Both the position numbers and the translations under genes were made by a program. DNA of 64,000 nt from Combretum micranthum (taxonomy: Eukaryota; Streptophyta; Magnoliopsida; Myrtales; Combretaceae). Position 1 is the first letter of the stretch, and each line of letters begins with the position of its first letter. Below are positions 49,906-61,593 of this stretch, in pieces. Below the pieces are notes generated by a model. It worked only from the letters and a program-made list of their open reading frames with translations. It did no database searches and was not told the DNA's origin. Location: contig JAMXBD010002762.1 of the NCBI GenBank assembly GCA_024138025.1, positions 1 through 64,000 of the forward strand, given 5' to 3'.

Positions 49906-52781
49906 CTACTTACTAGTCCCCGGGCCTTCCATGCCCAAAGCGATCGATTCCGGCTCAGCTACACCTTGAGAACGTATTCCCGAATGTCCTAACCCTCAAG
50001 ATGTAGTAGGCAGCTTATCTTTCCGGTCCCACGCTGAGGAGTAGTAGCAAAACTTCGAAATGATATTCTAAGTGATATGCATGAGCAATTTATTGTAATG
50101 GGCATTTCAATATGACATTAAATCATTTAAAGCAATCAAACAATATTTACACACATAACAATACATACATGGAAACCTTTAAATCAATCGCAAATCGGGT
50201 TCCGATATATATTAACGTTCATTGATCGCACACGACGAATCACATACATAATTCCCATAATATTCCCACATGCATATCAATTTTATCTTCTAACATCTAG
50301 TGCTCTATTCTACAAGCACTTGCGCGAATACATAAGCGTAAAGGAAACTCACTCGTCCATAGCGCTCTAGGAGTCGAAGTAATCCTCGGGGAAGACAAGA
50401 TCGTGATCCTCGACATAAACAAAAGAAATACCAACATGAGTATTTCATCCAAGATTCTATTCAAATTCTATACTCTTTCTTAAAGAATTCGTAAAAAAAA
50501 ACGTATGGAATGGGAATTCCAACTTAAAATGGCCATAAACTTGTCATTTTAACTTGGAATTTCATATATTATATACGATTTCTACCTACTCGAAAAGATC
50601 TATCTATTTCTAAAGTTATTTTCATCAAAAGAAGTTATTTGGGTCTCGGATAGTTAGCGTACAGATTTGATACGAATTTTCCAAACTTCAAAACTAGAGT
50701 TTTCAATCTTTACTTCACTCGAGGACTTTTGTACAAAAACATAGATATATTGCATGGTTGAAAAATTCCTTGAATATATATATATATATATATGTATAAA
50801 CTCAAACTATATGCATGATTTTGGTGTTGTCTCACAATGGTTTTGTAAAAAATACGTCTTGAAAGTGAGATAAGCTTACGGCTTGGAAAGAATTTTGCTT
50901 TGAAAATTTCCTAAGTTATCATGAGTGAGTATTTACTTCTTTAACTCCTTTTCTTAGTTAAAGTTTCAAAAGAAATCTTAATCTTTTATTCCTAGTGTTT
51001 TGGAAATCAAAGTCTTTCTAAATACTTCATGTTTAGATTCACTTTTAAAAGAAATCATCCTATAAGTTAATTTGAAAAACTTATCTTAGACTTTAGTATT
51101 AGTGGAAAAACTTCGACAGTTAATTTAAGAAGTCCTTTGTTTAGGTCTGAAAGAAACTTTCTTTCTTATTTGAAAGAGAATTTTATAATAACTTTACTTT
51201 ATGTATTTCTTGGTTTAAAACCACACATTGTTACTAAAACTTTGAGCTACTTATCTAGCTTTAGAAAATGTTTGTTTAAAAAAAATTTCAAGTCTTTAAA
51301 GAAAATAATTTCTTATGTGACAAATATTTAAAGAGAGTTTATTTTTTTATTACTTAAGAAAACTCTTTTTTTTTTTTTTTTTGGTTGAGACAATAACAAC
51401 ATATTCATGTATAAATGAGAATATGTATAACTATGAAAAATATAAAAACAATAAATAAAGTAAGAGCATAAAAGTAAAGTCAAGTATTGGGAACCTTAGC
51501 TTCATCAAGGTATCCCGGGACTAAGAATAGACTAGTCCTCAAAAGAAAAGAAAAGCAAGGAAATAAAATTGTTTTGACTTGATATGGACAAGTCTAAGAC
51601 TAGAAAGACTAGTCTTAATAATTAACTTGAAATTAAATAAATTACAAGACTTGAAATAAATAAATAACAGCTGAGCTTATATGCTCTAAATAAATATATA
51701 TACATAATATACATAATACTTATATAAGTTAGGTTAGAAACAATAATAACAACATCAACATAATAGTAACATAAAGAAAATAAGAACATGAACAAAAACA
51801 AAACATGAATAAATTGTTGCTTCTTTAACTCGATGAGTCTAAGAAACATACACTAAACTCATGTTAAGTTATATGAACATGATGAGTAAATAAGAGAAGT
51901 TTTTACCTAAACTTTATGTGTTGGTTGAAGAAGAAAAGAATGGGTTGTAATATTATGTGGGAAGGGATTTTCTAAGGAAAAGAGGGGACTTGAGAGAGAT
52001 GTTGGGAGAGGAATTTTGTGGAGTGATTTTGGGAGAGTTTTAGTATGAATTTTTGTTGTGTGAAAGAATGGAAGAGCAAGGGATTATTTATAGATTTTTG
52101 GAGTGGAAATTTGTGTTATTAAAATTAAATAAATTTGAAATAAAATTAGATCGAAGAGGGACAAGGGGGCGCCGGTTTTGAGTGTATAGGGGGAGAAAAT
52201 TGATTTGTTTTGTTTGTTTTGTATTAAAAGAATGTGTAAGGTATGATGTGATTAAAGTTGTATGGGGAAGATAAATTGTAAGATATAGGTATGGTAGAGT
52301 GTAAGAAAAAGTAGAGATAGGTGAAAAGTAATGAATAGTAGAAAAGTACTATGAATAGTAGACTAAACAATTAAAATACCGGTAGTAAAGAAAATATGTG
52401 TAAAAGGCCTATATCTATTATTTTTAGTTATCGAAAAATTCCAAAACTGATATTTTTAAAAACCTTATATTTTTACGAATCTATTGGTGTTGTTGGAATA
52501 TTTTTGCTATCTAGTGCTCCGGGGCACGGTTTTCGAAAACTGATCCTGGTCGGATCCGAGGGACACTAGAAAAATTCGAATATGATATTTTTAGGCTTTC
52601 CTATATTATTACGAACCATAATCCACACTTATCTCAATTTCGTTTTCTAGGGTTTAAGAACACTGGATTGCCGGATCTAGATTCACTAGACCAATCGTAT
52701 AACTAGGTTAACTTTAGGGTTTCATTTCAACTTCCGATTCTTAGGGTTTGCTAATATTATCGAAAAATCTAGGGGCTTAGA
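49906..52781 (-). mobile_element. Truncated minus-strand LTR (right relic)
   Basis: It begins CTACTTACTAGTCCCC, which matches the interior of a family LTR near 29890 rather than the point where the left relic stopped. It runs on through hairpins (51512-51620), an AT run (50777-50794) and a TATA box (52085-52093). It ends GGGGCTTAGA at 52781. The following ATTGA, and an undisturbed Athila LTR reading ACTAGATTGATATT near 63530, suggest it was inserted into the Athila LTR with an ATTGA duplication. The left half is missing. Confidence 0.82.
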
Positions 52782-54614
52782 ATTGATATTAGCTTTTACT
52801 AGTATTTAGGCAATAAAAAATGTATCAATTAATCAATTAATATATCTAATTGAATGCAATGAGATTGTGAGAAGTTATATAAGATAAATGTGAGAAGGAA
52901 CAGAATCCATCCCAATCTTTATTAATTATGCTGAAGTTATATTATATGAATAATTAGGATTATGGATCTTTGTGAGAAATTGTCAAGACCTAAAACTATC
53001 AAGTTTTAGTAAACCATAAAATAATCAATTAGCTTCCGCTATATAAATTATCAATGGAATCTAATTTACAATCATAAATCTTCCGATTCTATAATTGTCT
53101 AATATCCTAAATTAACTTCTCCTAATTCTTTAGTGAGAAATTAAAATAAAATATTGCATGAATTTCATGGAACAATTTCTAAATTAGATTAAATTCAACC
53201 GCTTTCACAATTGCTGTTTAATCTCAATTCATGAATTCCTATGAACCCTAATTCATTTTCCAAATTATCAGAATTCTTATCAATTCAATTTCAATCAGAA
53301 TAAAATAGATAATTAGGATTCAATACAAATATTTCATAATTCCTAACAATCCTATAATATAAGTTCAATAATCATTTTAGCAAAATTAGGATTTCATCAT
53401 TTCCCACAAAGAAATTTTTAGCTACTCATGAATGATGATTCAATAATCAAACAGAATTGCAATTGATAACATTATGAACAAAGAATTTAGATAAATAAAT
53501 TGCAAAAGAAAAGAGATAGATATCACAATTCAAATATCGTAATCTTCAATTACAACTTCTTTGAAAGCTCAATTCTCTCACAAATCTCTATGAAATGCTA
53601 TAAAACTATTTATATACTAAAGTGTTTTATGTTTTTTTTTCTGCTTGTCCAACTAGAGGAGGGAAATCCCCTTTATATAGGAAAAATTTCGTAAAAAGCA
53701 TTAATGAAAAATTGCAGTTTCAACTTGTACGCCGGCAATTACAGTTCCTATGCTGGCGGCTTACAGGCAGCGTAAAATCCTTTTCTTCTTTACATAGGCA
53801 ATGCACTGGCATCTTTTGTCTTCGGTTACAAGTGTGGGCTACTGATACGTTGGCGACTTAGATAAAGATCTAGCCGGCATATATAATGAAAAATGAAAGG
53901 TTGGACTAATTTATAAGAAAAGTCGTCCAAAGCCAATGCTTTGATGCCGTCTTAGACAACCATCAAATTTTGTTTTTCATTTGTCATCGAGCATGTGTTA
54001 TCAACTTGTCCTCCTGATCTTCGATCTACACTGCTCAACGCCGGCGGCTTAGGATCGACGTATGTTGTAACTCCTCTTGCTGGCATCCTTTGAACTATGA
54101 GCTGCCAGCCTTCAGTCTACACTGCCTATTCACCTTCTACACGGTGGCTTTCAGGTAGCTATATTCAATGAGTCAAGGATTGTAAAGCTAGCATTGTAGG
54201 CAATGGCTTTGAGAAAGTGCAAACATTTGATCTGTAAGCCGTCTCAAACGCTGGCAGCTTTAACTTGAGAAAAGCCAGCGTTGAATGAAACATTATAGAA
54301 GCTGGCTTCTTCTTCCTCCTACACTGGCAGTTTTGAGCCAGTGTTTTTATCTTCTTCATTCTACACCGCCCCAAGGCCGGTGGTGTAGAGGCAACCTTAA
54401 GGAATTCTATTTTGTTGGTGATGAAGGCTGTCCGTATGCCAGCGGCTTTAGCTTGAGAAAAGCCGGCGTACCCCTTGAGTTTTTCCTATTTTCATTCCAA
54501 AGTTTCTTATTTTGATTTCTTTGTCCAAATTAGACCTAAAACATGAATTTTAACCAAAACAACTATCCATTCTAGCTATTTTGAACATCAAAGTTGTATA
54601 ATATGACTTTATCA
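52782..54614 (-). repeat. 3' LTR of an Athila-type element, left end missing
   Basis: From ATTGATATTAGC onward it matches 63533-64000, the start of the partner LTR. On the minus strand it begins TGATAAAGTC at 54614, directly after the polypurine tract, as is usual for Athila-type LTRs. A TATA-like CTATATAAAG on the minus strand lies at 53671-53680. U3 (54614-53680) is filled with GC-rich palindromic motifs. About 120 bases at the left end are absent, replaced by the LTR relic ending at 52781. Confidence 0.85.
53725..54475. repeat. GC-rich palindromic motif array in the Athila U3
   Basis: More than a dozen variants of TACGCCGGCGGCTT and its complement appear. Perfect 8-bp hairpins are ACACTGGC/GCCAGTGT (54321-54344) and ACGCTGGC/GCCAGCGT (54248-54281). 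ACTTGAGAAAAGCC or GCTTGAGAAAAGCC followed by the motif occurs twice (near 54262 and 54451). Much of the variation is C/T or G/A at CpG-like positions. The array ends near the predicted TATA box. The surrounding LTR is AT-rich. Confidence 0.75.
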
Positions 54615-54625
54615 ATTCCCTTACA
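54615..54625 (-). other. Athila polypurine tract
   Basis: The minus strand reads TGTAAGGGAAT just before TGATAAAGTC and is preceded by GACAAGCAAAGTTCAAG. In intact Athila-type elements this reads AAGTGTGGGGGAATT, so the tract has lost purines. Confidence 0.75.
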
Positions 54626-56295
54626 CTTGAACTTTGCTTGTCTCAAGCAAAATAATGATGAATCTCTCATAGATAGTACAATTTTTCTAATTTAAGCACA
54701 ATTTCTTTAACTTACTTTTCTTGTATCTATTGCTCTAACATACACTTTTTTTGTAATTAGAGTACTATAATCAAAATTGAGAAGTTTAATCCAAACAAAA
54801 CAGTTTTAATCTCAATCTTTAACAAAAGAACATTCTATTCAAAAAGCAAAATACCTAATCCACTAAGGAAAAATACTCATTTAAACTTTATTAAACTTTT
54901 AGCTTTTATATATATACTCTCAGTAACACCAAATGAATGCATGTGGTATCTACTTTTTCCTTAGATTTTCTCCTTCTTTGTTATAAGTCTCCTTTTATTT
55001 GCTTATTTGCATTCATTTTTCTTTGCTTTTTCAAGCACTTATTTTTTTTGGGAGGTTTTTGCCTCCATCTTTTTGCTTTTCAAAGTTCATGAATTGAACT
55101 TTTGCCATTCTTCCCTTCTCGTTATAGTGAGTTCATTGAGTCGGCTCATCCCAGGCTCATCATCTAAGTGACCAGGTTTCAAAATACCCCTAAGAACTCT
55201 TCCTCACTTTAACATTCAAGTTCAGATACTCATAACTAATTTTTAAGTCAGAGGAGTAGTGGCTATGCTTGTTTCTTTCTTTTTGAATGCAATAACAAAT
55301 CAAGACTTATTTTTATAAAGGATCACTAAGTTTAAAAGTTTCTTCTACCTCTTTCACTAAATGTTATAATTCAAATAGTATATACAAATTAAAATTTTCT
55401 AGAAGTAAATCTGTTTATTTTTCACAAAAAGATTTGATCAGCTCTTAAATTTCCAATTCCAAAGTTAAAAATAAAGTAAACTTGTTTCTTAAGGATTTTA
55501 CAACTTAATTCGAACTTAATAAACCAACAATAATAGCAGGTGAGTAAGATACTTTTATAAGTTAATTTCATTGCTTTCAGTCTTTTCTTTGTGCCATCTC
55601 CAATTTTTAAGAGATTTTTGAAAAAAATTTTGGCAAAATTTCCAATATTTTGCTTTCAAACCAAAAATACAAAGGTGGGTGATTACTTAGATAAGTCCTG
55701 TCAAATAATCCATAATCCAAATAGTCAGTAGATCATACAACTCCATTCAATTCAATTTATCCCTCCCCCATACTTCAACTAAACAGTATCGTCACTGTTT
55801 CAAAATAATAGAACAGAAGAGAAAAGAAACATAAACAGAAACCTTTGTATTTTCCTTTTTGAATCAGAGCAGCAAAATTCAAAGCGGAGGAGAGATTGTT
55901 TGTTCAGCCCTGTAAGCTCTACAAAAGAAAAACAAAAAAAAAAAAAGCAATAATAAAAACTAACTAAGCAGCACAGATCAAAGTGAGTCTACCCACAGGG
56001 ACTTGGGTGCTCAATATATATATACAAGGCCAATATGAAAATAAAACTCAATAAAGAAACAAATGAGAGCTAGCAGATCTCTAGCTCTCTGGCCCTGTAC
56101 TAGCTGCTGGTGTGACCAGGATATGTCTCTAAGTATCTCCTAGGCTGGCAGTATGTGTGTGGTCTGAACTAAGTCTAGTTGTGTGCTCTGAACTATGCTT
56201 AGACTCAGTAGAAGTCTCATATGTCATCTTAGCCCCTACCTTTGGGTTCAAACAGCAGATTGCAGTCTTCACTGCCTCAAAAATTATCTCTAAAC
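54626..56295 (-). other. Athila 3' internal region, no intact frame
   Basis: AT-rich sequence between the polypurine tract and the plant-transposon-protein-like remnant. TGAAGTATGGGGGAGGG on the minus strand near 55765-55780 resembles a second polypurine tract, which Athila-type elements often carry. CT-rich blocks occur near 54960-55080. I saw no other conserved protein. Confidence 0.5.
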
Positions 56296-56775
56296 TTCTT
56301 TTCTCTTCCTCTCCTTTTCTTGTATATCTCTAAGCTCCTGTTCTACTTCTTTAAATCCTATATATCCAACCTAAGCTGGTCCATGTCATAGGTGAAGCAG
56401 TAGCTGCAGGAGGAGGAACAGAGGAGGATGGGATATCAATAGGCACATCACCAAGAAAGATATCCTGGAACTCAATCTCCTTCAAAACTGGTGGCTGAAC
56501 TCCTCTAGGGTTTTTAAGTAATCCCAGCCTCTAAATGGTGCTGATGAGATCTTCTTGCTTTCAAATATATCATCTCCTTAAGGAGCTTCAAAAAGTCCAT
56601 TCCTTCAGTAACTTAGTGATATAACCACCACAGAAAGGAGTTTAGTCCTGGTGTCATCAGCCTGCCTATATATAAAATTAGCTATCTCCACCCCAAAATC
56701 AATTTTATAGCCTTTAATAAGGAGCCAGCATATAAGAACTTGACATGTTTTATCTCTATAGCTTAATTAAAGGCT
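56296..56775 (-). pseudogene. Remnant of the Athila-associated plant transposon protein ORF
   Basis: A minus-strand frame near 56745-56640 reads CQVLICWLLIKGYKIDFGVE followed by IANFIYRQADDTRTKLL. This resembles the putative plant transposon protein domain found downstream of pol in Athila-type elements (family assignment from memory). Downstream pieces near 56560-56400 are Pro/Ala/Ser-rich. Stops break the frame and its start is cut off at 56776 by an LTR fragment. The function of this protein in the family is unknown. Confidence 0.5.
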
Positions 56776-58009
56776 ATAACTAAGAAATAGACTAATCCCA
56801 TAATAAAATAAAATGAAAGAAAGAAAAGCTTATTTTGACTTGATGAGGACAAGTCTAAGACTAGAGACTAGTCTTATTTCAACAAGGAATAAATAAATAA
56901 ATTGCAATGGAAAAGTAAATAAATTGCATGAAAGGTAAATAAATTGCAAGACAATGAGCTTATATGCTCTAAATAGTACATATAGCTATATAGGTATAGT
57001 AGATAGTTATGAACATAAATGAATATAAAGAAGCATGAACATAAAGGAATTATGATTATGGACAAAAATAAAGTATGAACCTATTGTTGCTTTCTTAACC
57101 TTCATGGTTTTAGAAAACACACATTAAGTTCATACTAAGTAGATGAACATGGAGACTTCTTGAAGAATTTTTACCTAAAGGAGATGAGCTAAAGAGAACT
57201 TCTTGAAAGAACTTCTTGGAGAGAAATTCTTGAGAGATTTTGAGAGAGTAACTTTAGTATAGAAGTGGTGTGAAAGAAGTGAATGTATGAGGGGGTATTT
57301 ATAGGAAAATGTGGAGTGATTTTTGTGTAATTTAAATAAATAAAATTGAAATAAAATTAAGAGGCACATGGGGGAGGAGGCGCCGGCCATTGAGTGTAGA
57401 GGGGGAGTGAGTGATTTATTTTTGACTTTTTGATAAATGAAAGATGTAATGTGTAAGGTAGATGTGATATAAAGTTATGGGAAAGGTAAAAAGTTAAGAT
57501 TATAGGTTATGTAGAGTGTAATAATAGGTGTAAGAAAAAGAAGAGATAAAAGAATAGTGTAGAATAGTAATGAATAGTGTAATGTAAAGTAGATATGACT
57601 AATAAATACCGGTAGTAAGAAAATACCCATATAATGGCTATTATTTGTTATTTTTACTTAAGAAAAATTACGAAATTGATATTTTTGGAAAACTTATATT
57701 TTTACGAGTCTAATGGTGTATTCGGAATATTTTTACTACTCCGGGCTTCTGGACACGTTTTTCGAGAACTGTGTCCGATCGGGTTCGAAGGACACCAGAA
57801 TTTCGCGAAACTGAAATTTTTATAAAACCTATGGTCATTACGAACTATTCTAGCTAATTATCCCAAATTCGTTTTTCAGGGCCAAAGAAAACGGCAATGC
57901 TAGATTTAGTTTGATACGATAAACTGGGTTTTGTTGACCTTTAGGGTTTCGTTTGACTTCCGGTTTAGGGTTTTATGCTAAACCGATTTCGAAAATTTGG
58001 GAGTTTACA
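56776..58009 (-). mobile_element. Truncated Tekay-like LTR fragment
   Basis: It starts inside the LTR at the hairpin region (AGAAATAGACTAATCCC; then GACAAGTCTAAGACTAGAGACTAGTC near 56850). It continues through a TATA box (57296-57304) and the standard U3, and ends TTGGGAGTTTACA at 58009. About 2 kb of the LTR (R-U5 side) is missing at the left, where Athila sequence begins. AAAAA follows the end at 58010-58014. Confidence 0.85.
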
Positions 58010-58469
58010 AAAAACCAAGTTAAACAGCTTTGGTTTACCATAGATCCAAAGTTAGAATTTAAGCTCAACAAGGTAAGAAAATAGAATGAATATATATATA
58101 TATACACTAATTAGCTAGATTAGTTTTTCCTTAGTGACTCATCTTCTTAACTTCCTCTTTAGATCATTATTTTCATCAAGAATGAAGAGCTAAGTTCATT
58201 CTATTACCCAATCAAGGTAAGAATTACATTAAGTTTAAATATTCGTTATGTTGATTTATAAGAATTCGTCTTATAAATTTAGCAAGATTAATCTAATAGT
58301 ATATTTATGTTATTTAGTATATAAATACATCAACTTGAAGAATTTTAAGTGTAGAAATTCAAGTCTTAGAAAGGAAAAAAAAAAAAAAAACAAAACCACA
58401 CTTCCATTACAACAAACTAAGTTGAACTTTAGATCACTCATGTATATCCCTAGGAAGAATGAATAAAAT

Positions 58470-59010
58470 GTATTGATGTGTTTGTTTTAAGCCAAAAATG
58501 ACCCCACCAATGGAAAGAACATGAAAAATCCTATGAAATCGACTATTTATTTGTTAAAAACGGATAAGAAACGAATTAGATATTGCAAAAACAAAAATTA
58601 AATTTTTGCTGCCATATTTGTGCGAATAGAGTGGACTATTCTTGCCTTTTTCGCCCCCTTAATGACTTTTTTTGATAAAACTAACACCCTTAATGGATTG
58701 TACTTGGAAAATACTATGAAAATGACTATTTATTCATAAAAAACAGACTAGAAATGAGTAAGATAACATCAAAACAAGTTTTGACTACAATTGTTAGGAT
58801 TCACTTGAAACTTATGCATGTATTTCATAAATTTGAAAATTGTACAAGTCTCTTTTCTTGAAAATAATTTCACTACTAGAAAGTACTCTTCGAGTACTAC
58901 CAAATCGACTATTTATACAGCAAAATCATATTTAAAATGAATAAGAAATCGTAAATAGAAATTCGCTCAATTTTCACTCTTAATACACCAATATCAATGT
59001 TACTGTTATT
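58470..59010. repeat. 183-bp tandem repeat, three diverged units
   Basis: The anchor GACTATTTAT occurs at 58541, 58724 and 58907, exactly 183 bases apart. Around each anchor the sequences align, for example CTATGAAATCGACTATTTAT and CTATGAAAATGACTATTTAT. They continue through an AAAAAC.GA.AAGAAA-like stretch. A possible fourth, weaker unit follows near 59084. The period lies in the range typical of plant satellite monomers. Confidence 0.7.
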
Positions 59011-59660
59011 CCTATTAAGATTATTGCAATTAATACTGATTATAGTATTCCATATTACTGATATTTTCATCATGAGTCCTTAGGATTATTTATAAGGTTA
59101 CTATATTTATATTATCAATGGTTCTATTGTTATTTTTGTCACTACTATTATTATATATTAATAGTATGAAGATGGTTGCTATTATTATACCTGTATTTAT
59201 TACTAATATTGATATTAATGTTTCAAAACTAATATTACTAATAATATTGTAATATTAAACTTAGTTTGTTTTGCAATAAGAATGAAAATGAAGTATAATA
59301 GAAATTTGATATATCTAAATACGATTTTATAATTCTTGAAAGATATAGATACTAGAATATACCCTTAAATAAATAAAAATACTAACTTAAAAGATAGATA
59401 AGGTTGACAGGCAAAGAATTATTAAATAAAAATCTTCTACTGAAAGCAGTAGGATTTAAGAAAAAGAAAAACCTTTAAATATAAATATAGATAGCAACTA
59501 AAATAAAGGAAAGCAAAATGAAAACAAATAATAGATAAATATTATTTACTATAGAAATTAAAACCTTAAAAAACTGTATCAAATACCGATACAGAATAGT
59601 TAAGCACCTATAGGAATTCGACTAAAGTATTGAATGACACAATAATTAATATAATGGACT
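59010..59660. other. Low-complexity AT-rich stretch
   Basis: ATT/TAT-rich imperfect trinucleotide repeats (59040-59260), then A-rich sequence. No frame, RNA or regulatory signal was recognised. Confidence 0.6.
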
Positions 59661-60992
59661 TAATCTAATATCCGATGATAGAGATCAACACCTTTAATTC
59701 TAGGAAGACTTCTCTTATAGAAACGGCCCGATAATGAACCTCTGTTATTTTCCTTTCCTAGGAAAATAGATCTATTTCTGGATTATCGATAGCTTATACA
59801 ACAATTTAGCGAGGACCACAAGTGAGTTACTTGACTTTAGCATATTGTTTTTGCTTGTAGTATAGTTATATTTGAATTAATATATATTCAATTGATATGC
59901 ATGTGGGATTGGGAATAATGCATGATGCATGGTGTATGATTGAATGACAAATTATCATAATATAAGTGATAATCATTTTGTATGATAAGTATTGTATGAA
60001 ATATGTTGATGATTTTCTGTAAATCGTATGATTGCCTTAAACTGGATTAACAACTACTAGTATTATAAATGAAACGAACATGCATTGCACGATTTGCATA
60101 AACTACATTTGGAGATGTGGCATCCTATTACGTGTTAGTATTTCAGTTCTCTGGTAATGCTTGGTTTTTCTAGGAAAGAGGCTATTAGTTCTACGCAAGC
60201 TTACCTTTGTTCCGTCGGTTCCATGGGAACTAATTGGAAATGAAGGACGCCGCCCATAGTATTGTTGTGAAATGACTAACACTTAGTGGAGTTTCTAAGG
60301 ATTAAAACAGGAATTGAGTGCTAAAAGTATAAAGAGATATCGATAATGAGGATTGTGGATTTTCTGCATGCTTAGTTTCTCCTGGGTAGGTGGGCTATAG
60401 TATCGAGTTCCTTCAACCCTGATGAAGAGGGCGTAAATCTTCATCCTGCTTTGGATTCTAGATCATCCAAGCTTAATGTGCATATGTTTGATTGTTGCAT
60501 TACATAAGATTGATAATTATACTTGTTTGCTATTGTTTGATGTGTGATCTGGTCAGGTTATCTCACTAAGCCCGTGGTTCGCTCACCCCCCAACAGTTTT
60601 TGTGCAGGATTAATACTAGCTGGTATTGGGCTAGGAATGTGTGAAGAGAGCATCTTCATCAAACTCTATTGAACATAGAGATATAGGATATAGTAAGCTT
60701 AGAATGTAAATTAGATCAATTTTATAATAATTAAAATTTGTAAGTTGTAGTTTGAAACCCATTTTCACTATTTGGTAGGGGATACTGATTCTCTGCAATC
60801 TTAGTAGAAATTGGAAAATCGGATTCCATAGTTGAAATCCTATAATATATTATATCATTTATATGATAAACATTGATAAACAAATAGAGTCTTGTACACT
60901 CTAACATACAAGACGGCTCTCATGTTACGGGTGCACACGTGATATGATAACTTTAGGTAAATCCTACTAGGCCCCCATTTGGAGTTGTGACA

Positions 60993-61593
60993 CTTCCTCT
61001 TGCTCATCATCACTCCATTCATTTAGATTTCTTAAAACAGATTCCATAGTTTCTACACCTGCATTCTCTTCAACGGACTCATAAATTAACTCATCAATAA
61101 TATCAATAATATAACAGGAACCTTGAACAAATTTTTTCATTGCATCATAAACATTAAAAGTTACCTGATCATTTTCTACCCTTAAAGTGAGTTTACCTTA
61201 TTCCACATCAATTAATGCTTTACCGATTGCAAGGAATGGTCTGCCAAGAATCATTGGGACTTCACGATCCTCATCCATTTCCAAGACTATAAAGTTCTTG
61301 GAATTATGAACTTGGCAACTTTCACCAAAACATTTTCAACAATACTACGTGGGTATTTGACACTTTTATCTACAAGTTGCAAGGTGACATGAGTCTCCTT
61401 GCATTCTTCAAGTCCTAATTTCCTGAAAATAGATAAAGGGCATAAGATTAATACTTGCACCTAAATCTATAAGAACTTTATCAAAGTAAAAGTCTCCTAT
61501 AGTGCAAGGAACAATAAAACTCCCCTGATCTCTTTGTTTTATTGGCAGGCAAGGTGTATTCTTTTGTAAAATCATGGAGCATTCCTGTAAGCA
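60993..61593 (-). pseudogene. Athila aspartic protease remnant
   Basis: On the minus strand the catalytic region reads LIDLGASINLMP (about 61490-61450, the DLGA form usual in Athila-type elements). KLGLEECKETHVTLQLVDKS, YPRSIVENVLVKV and FLAIGKALIDV follow at about 61430-61215. The last piece reads NEWSDDEQEE and stops at the foreign terminus at 60992. Several frameshifts and stops interrupt the domain (for example near 61300 and after ALIDV). RT, RNase H and integrase, which should follow, are not present in the window. Confidence 0.85.

Larger units (their letters stand above)
58010..60992 (+). mobile_element. AT-rich segment ending in a plus-strand LTR-like terminus
   Basis: The right end reads GGAGTTGTGACA at 60992. 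Shortly before it are LTR-like features: GTGAGTTACTTGACTTTAGC near 59823, TTATCTCACTAAGCCCGTGG near 60558, and a GC-richer variable block near 60150-60470. These match the layout of the plus-strand U5 elsewhere here, at low identity. The start could not be placed; no TG start with a CTTCC flank was found. A TATA-like TATATAAATA lies at 58319-58328. It interrupts the Athila pol region. A 183-bp tandem repeat lies inside it. Confidence 0.5.
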
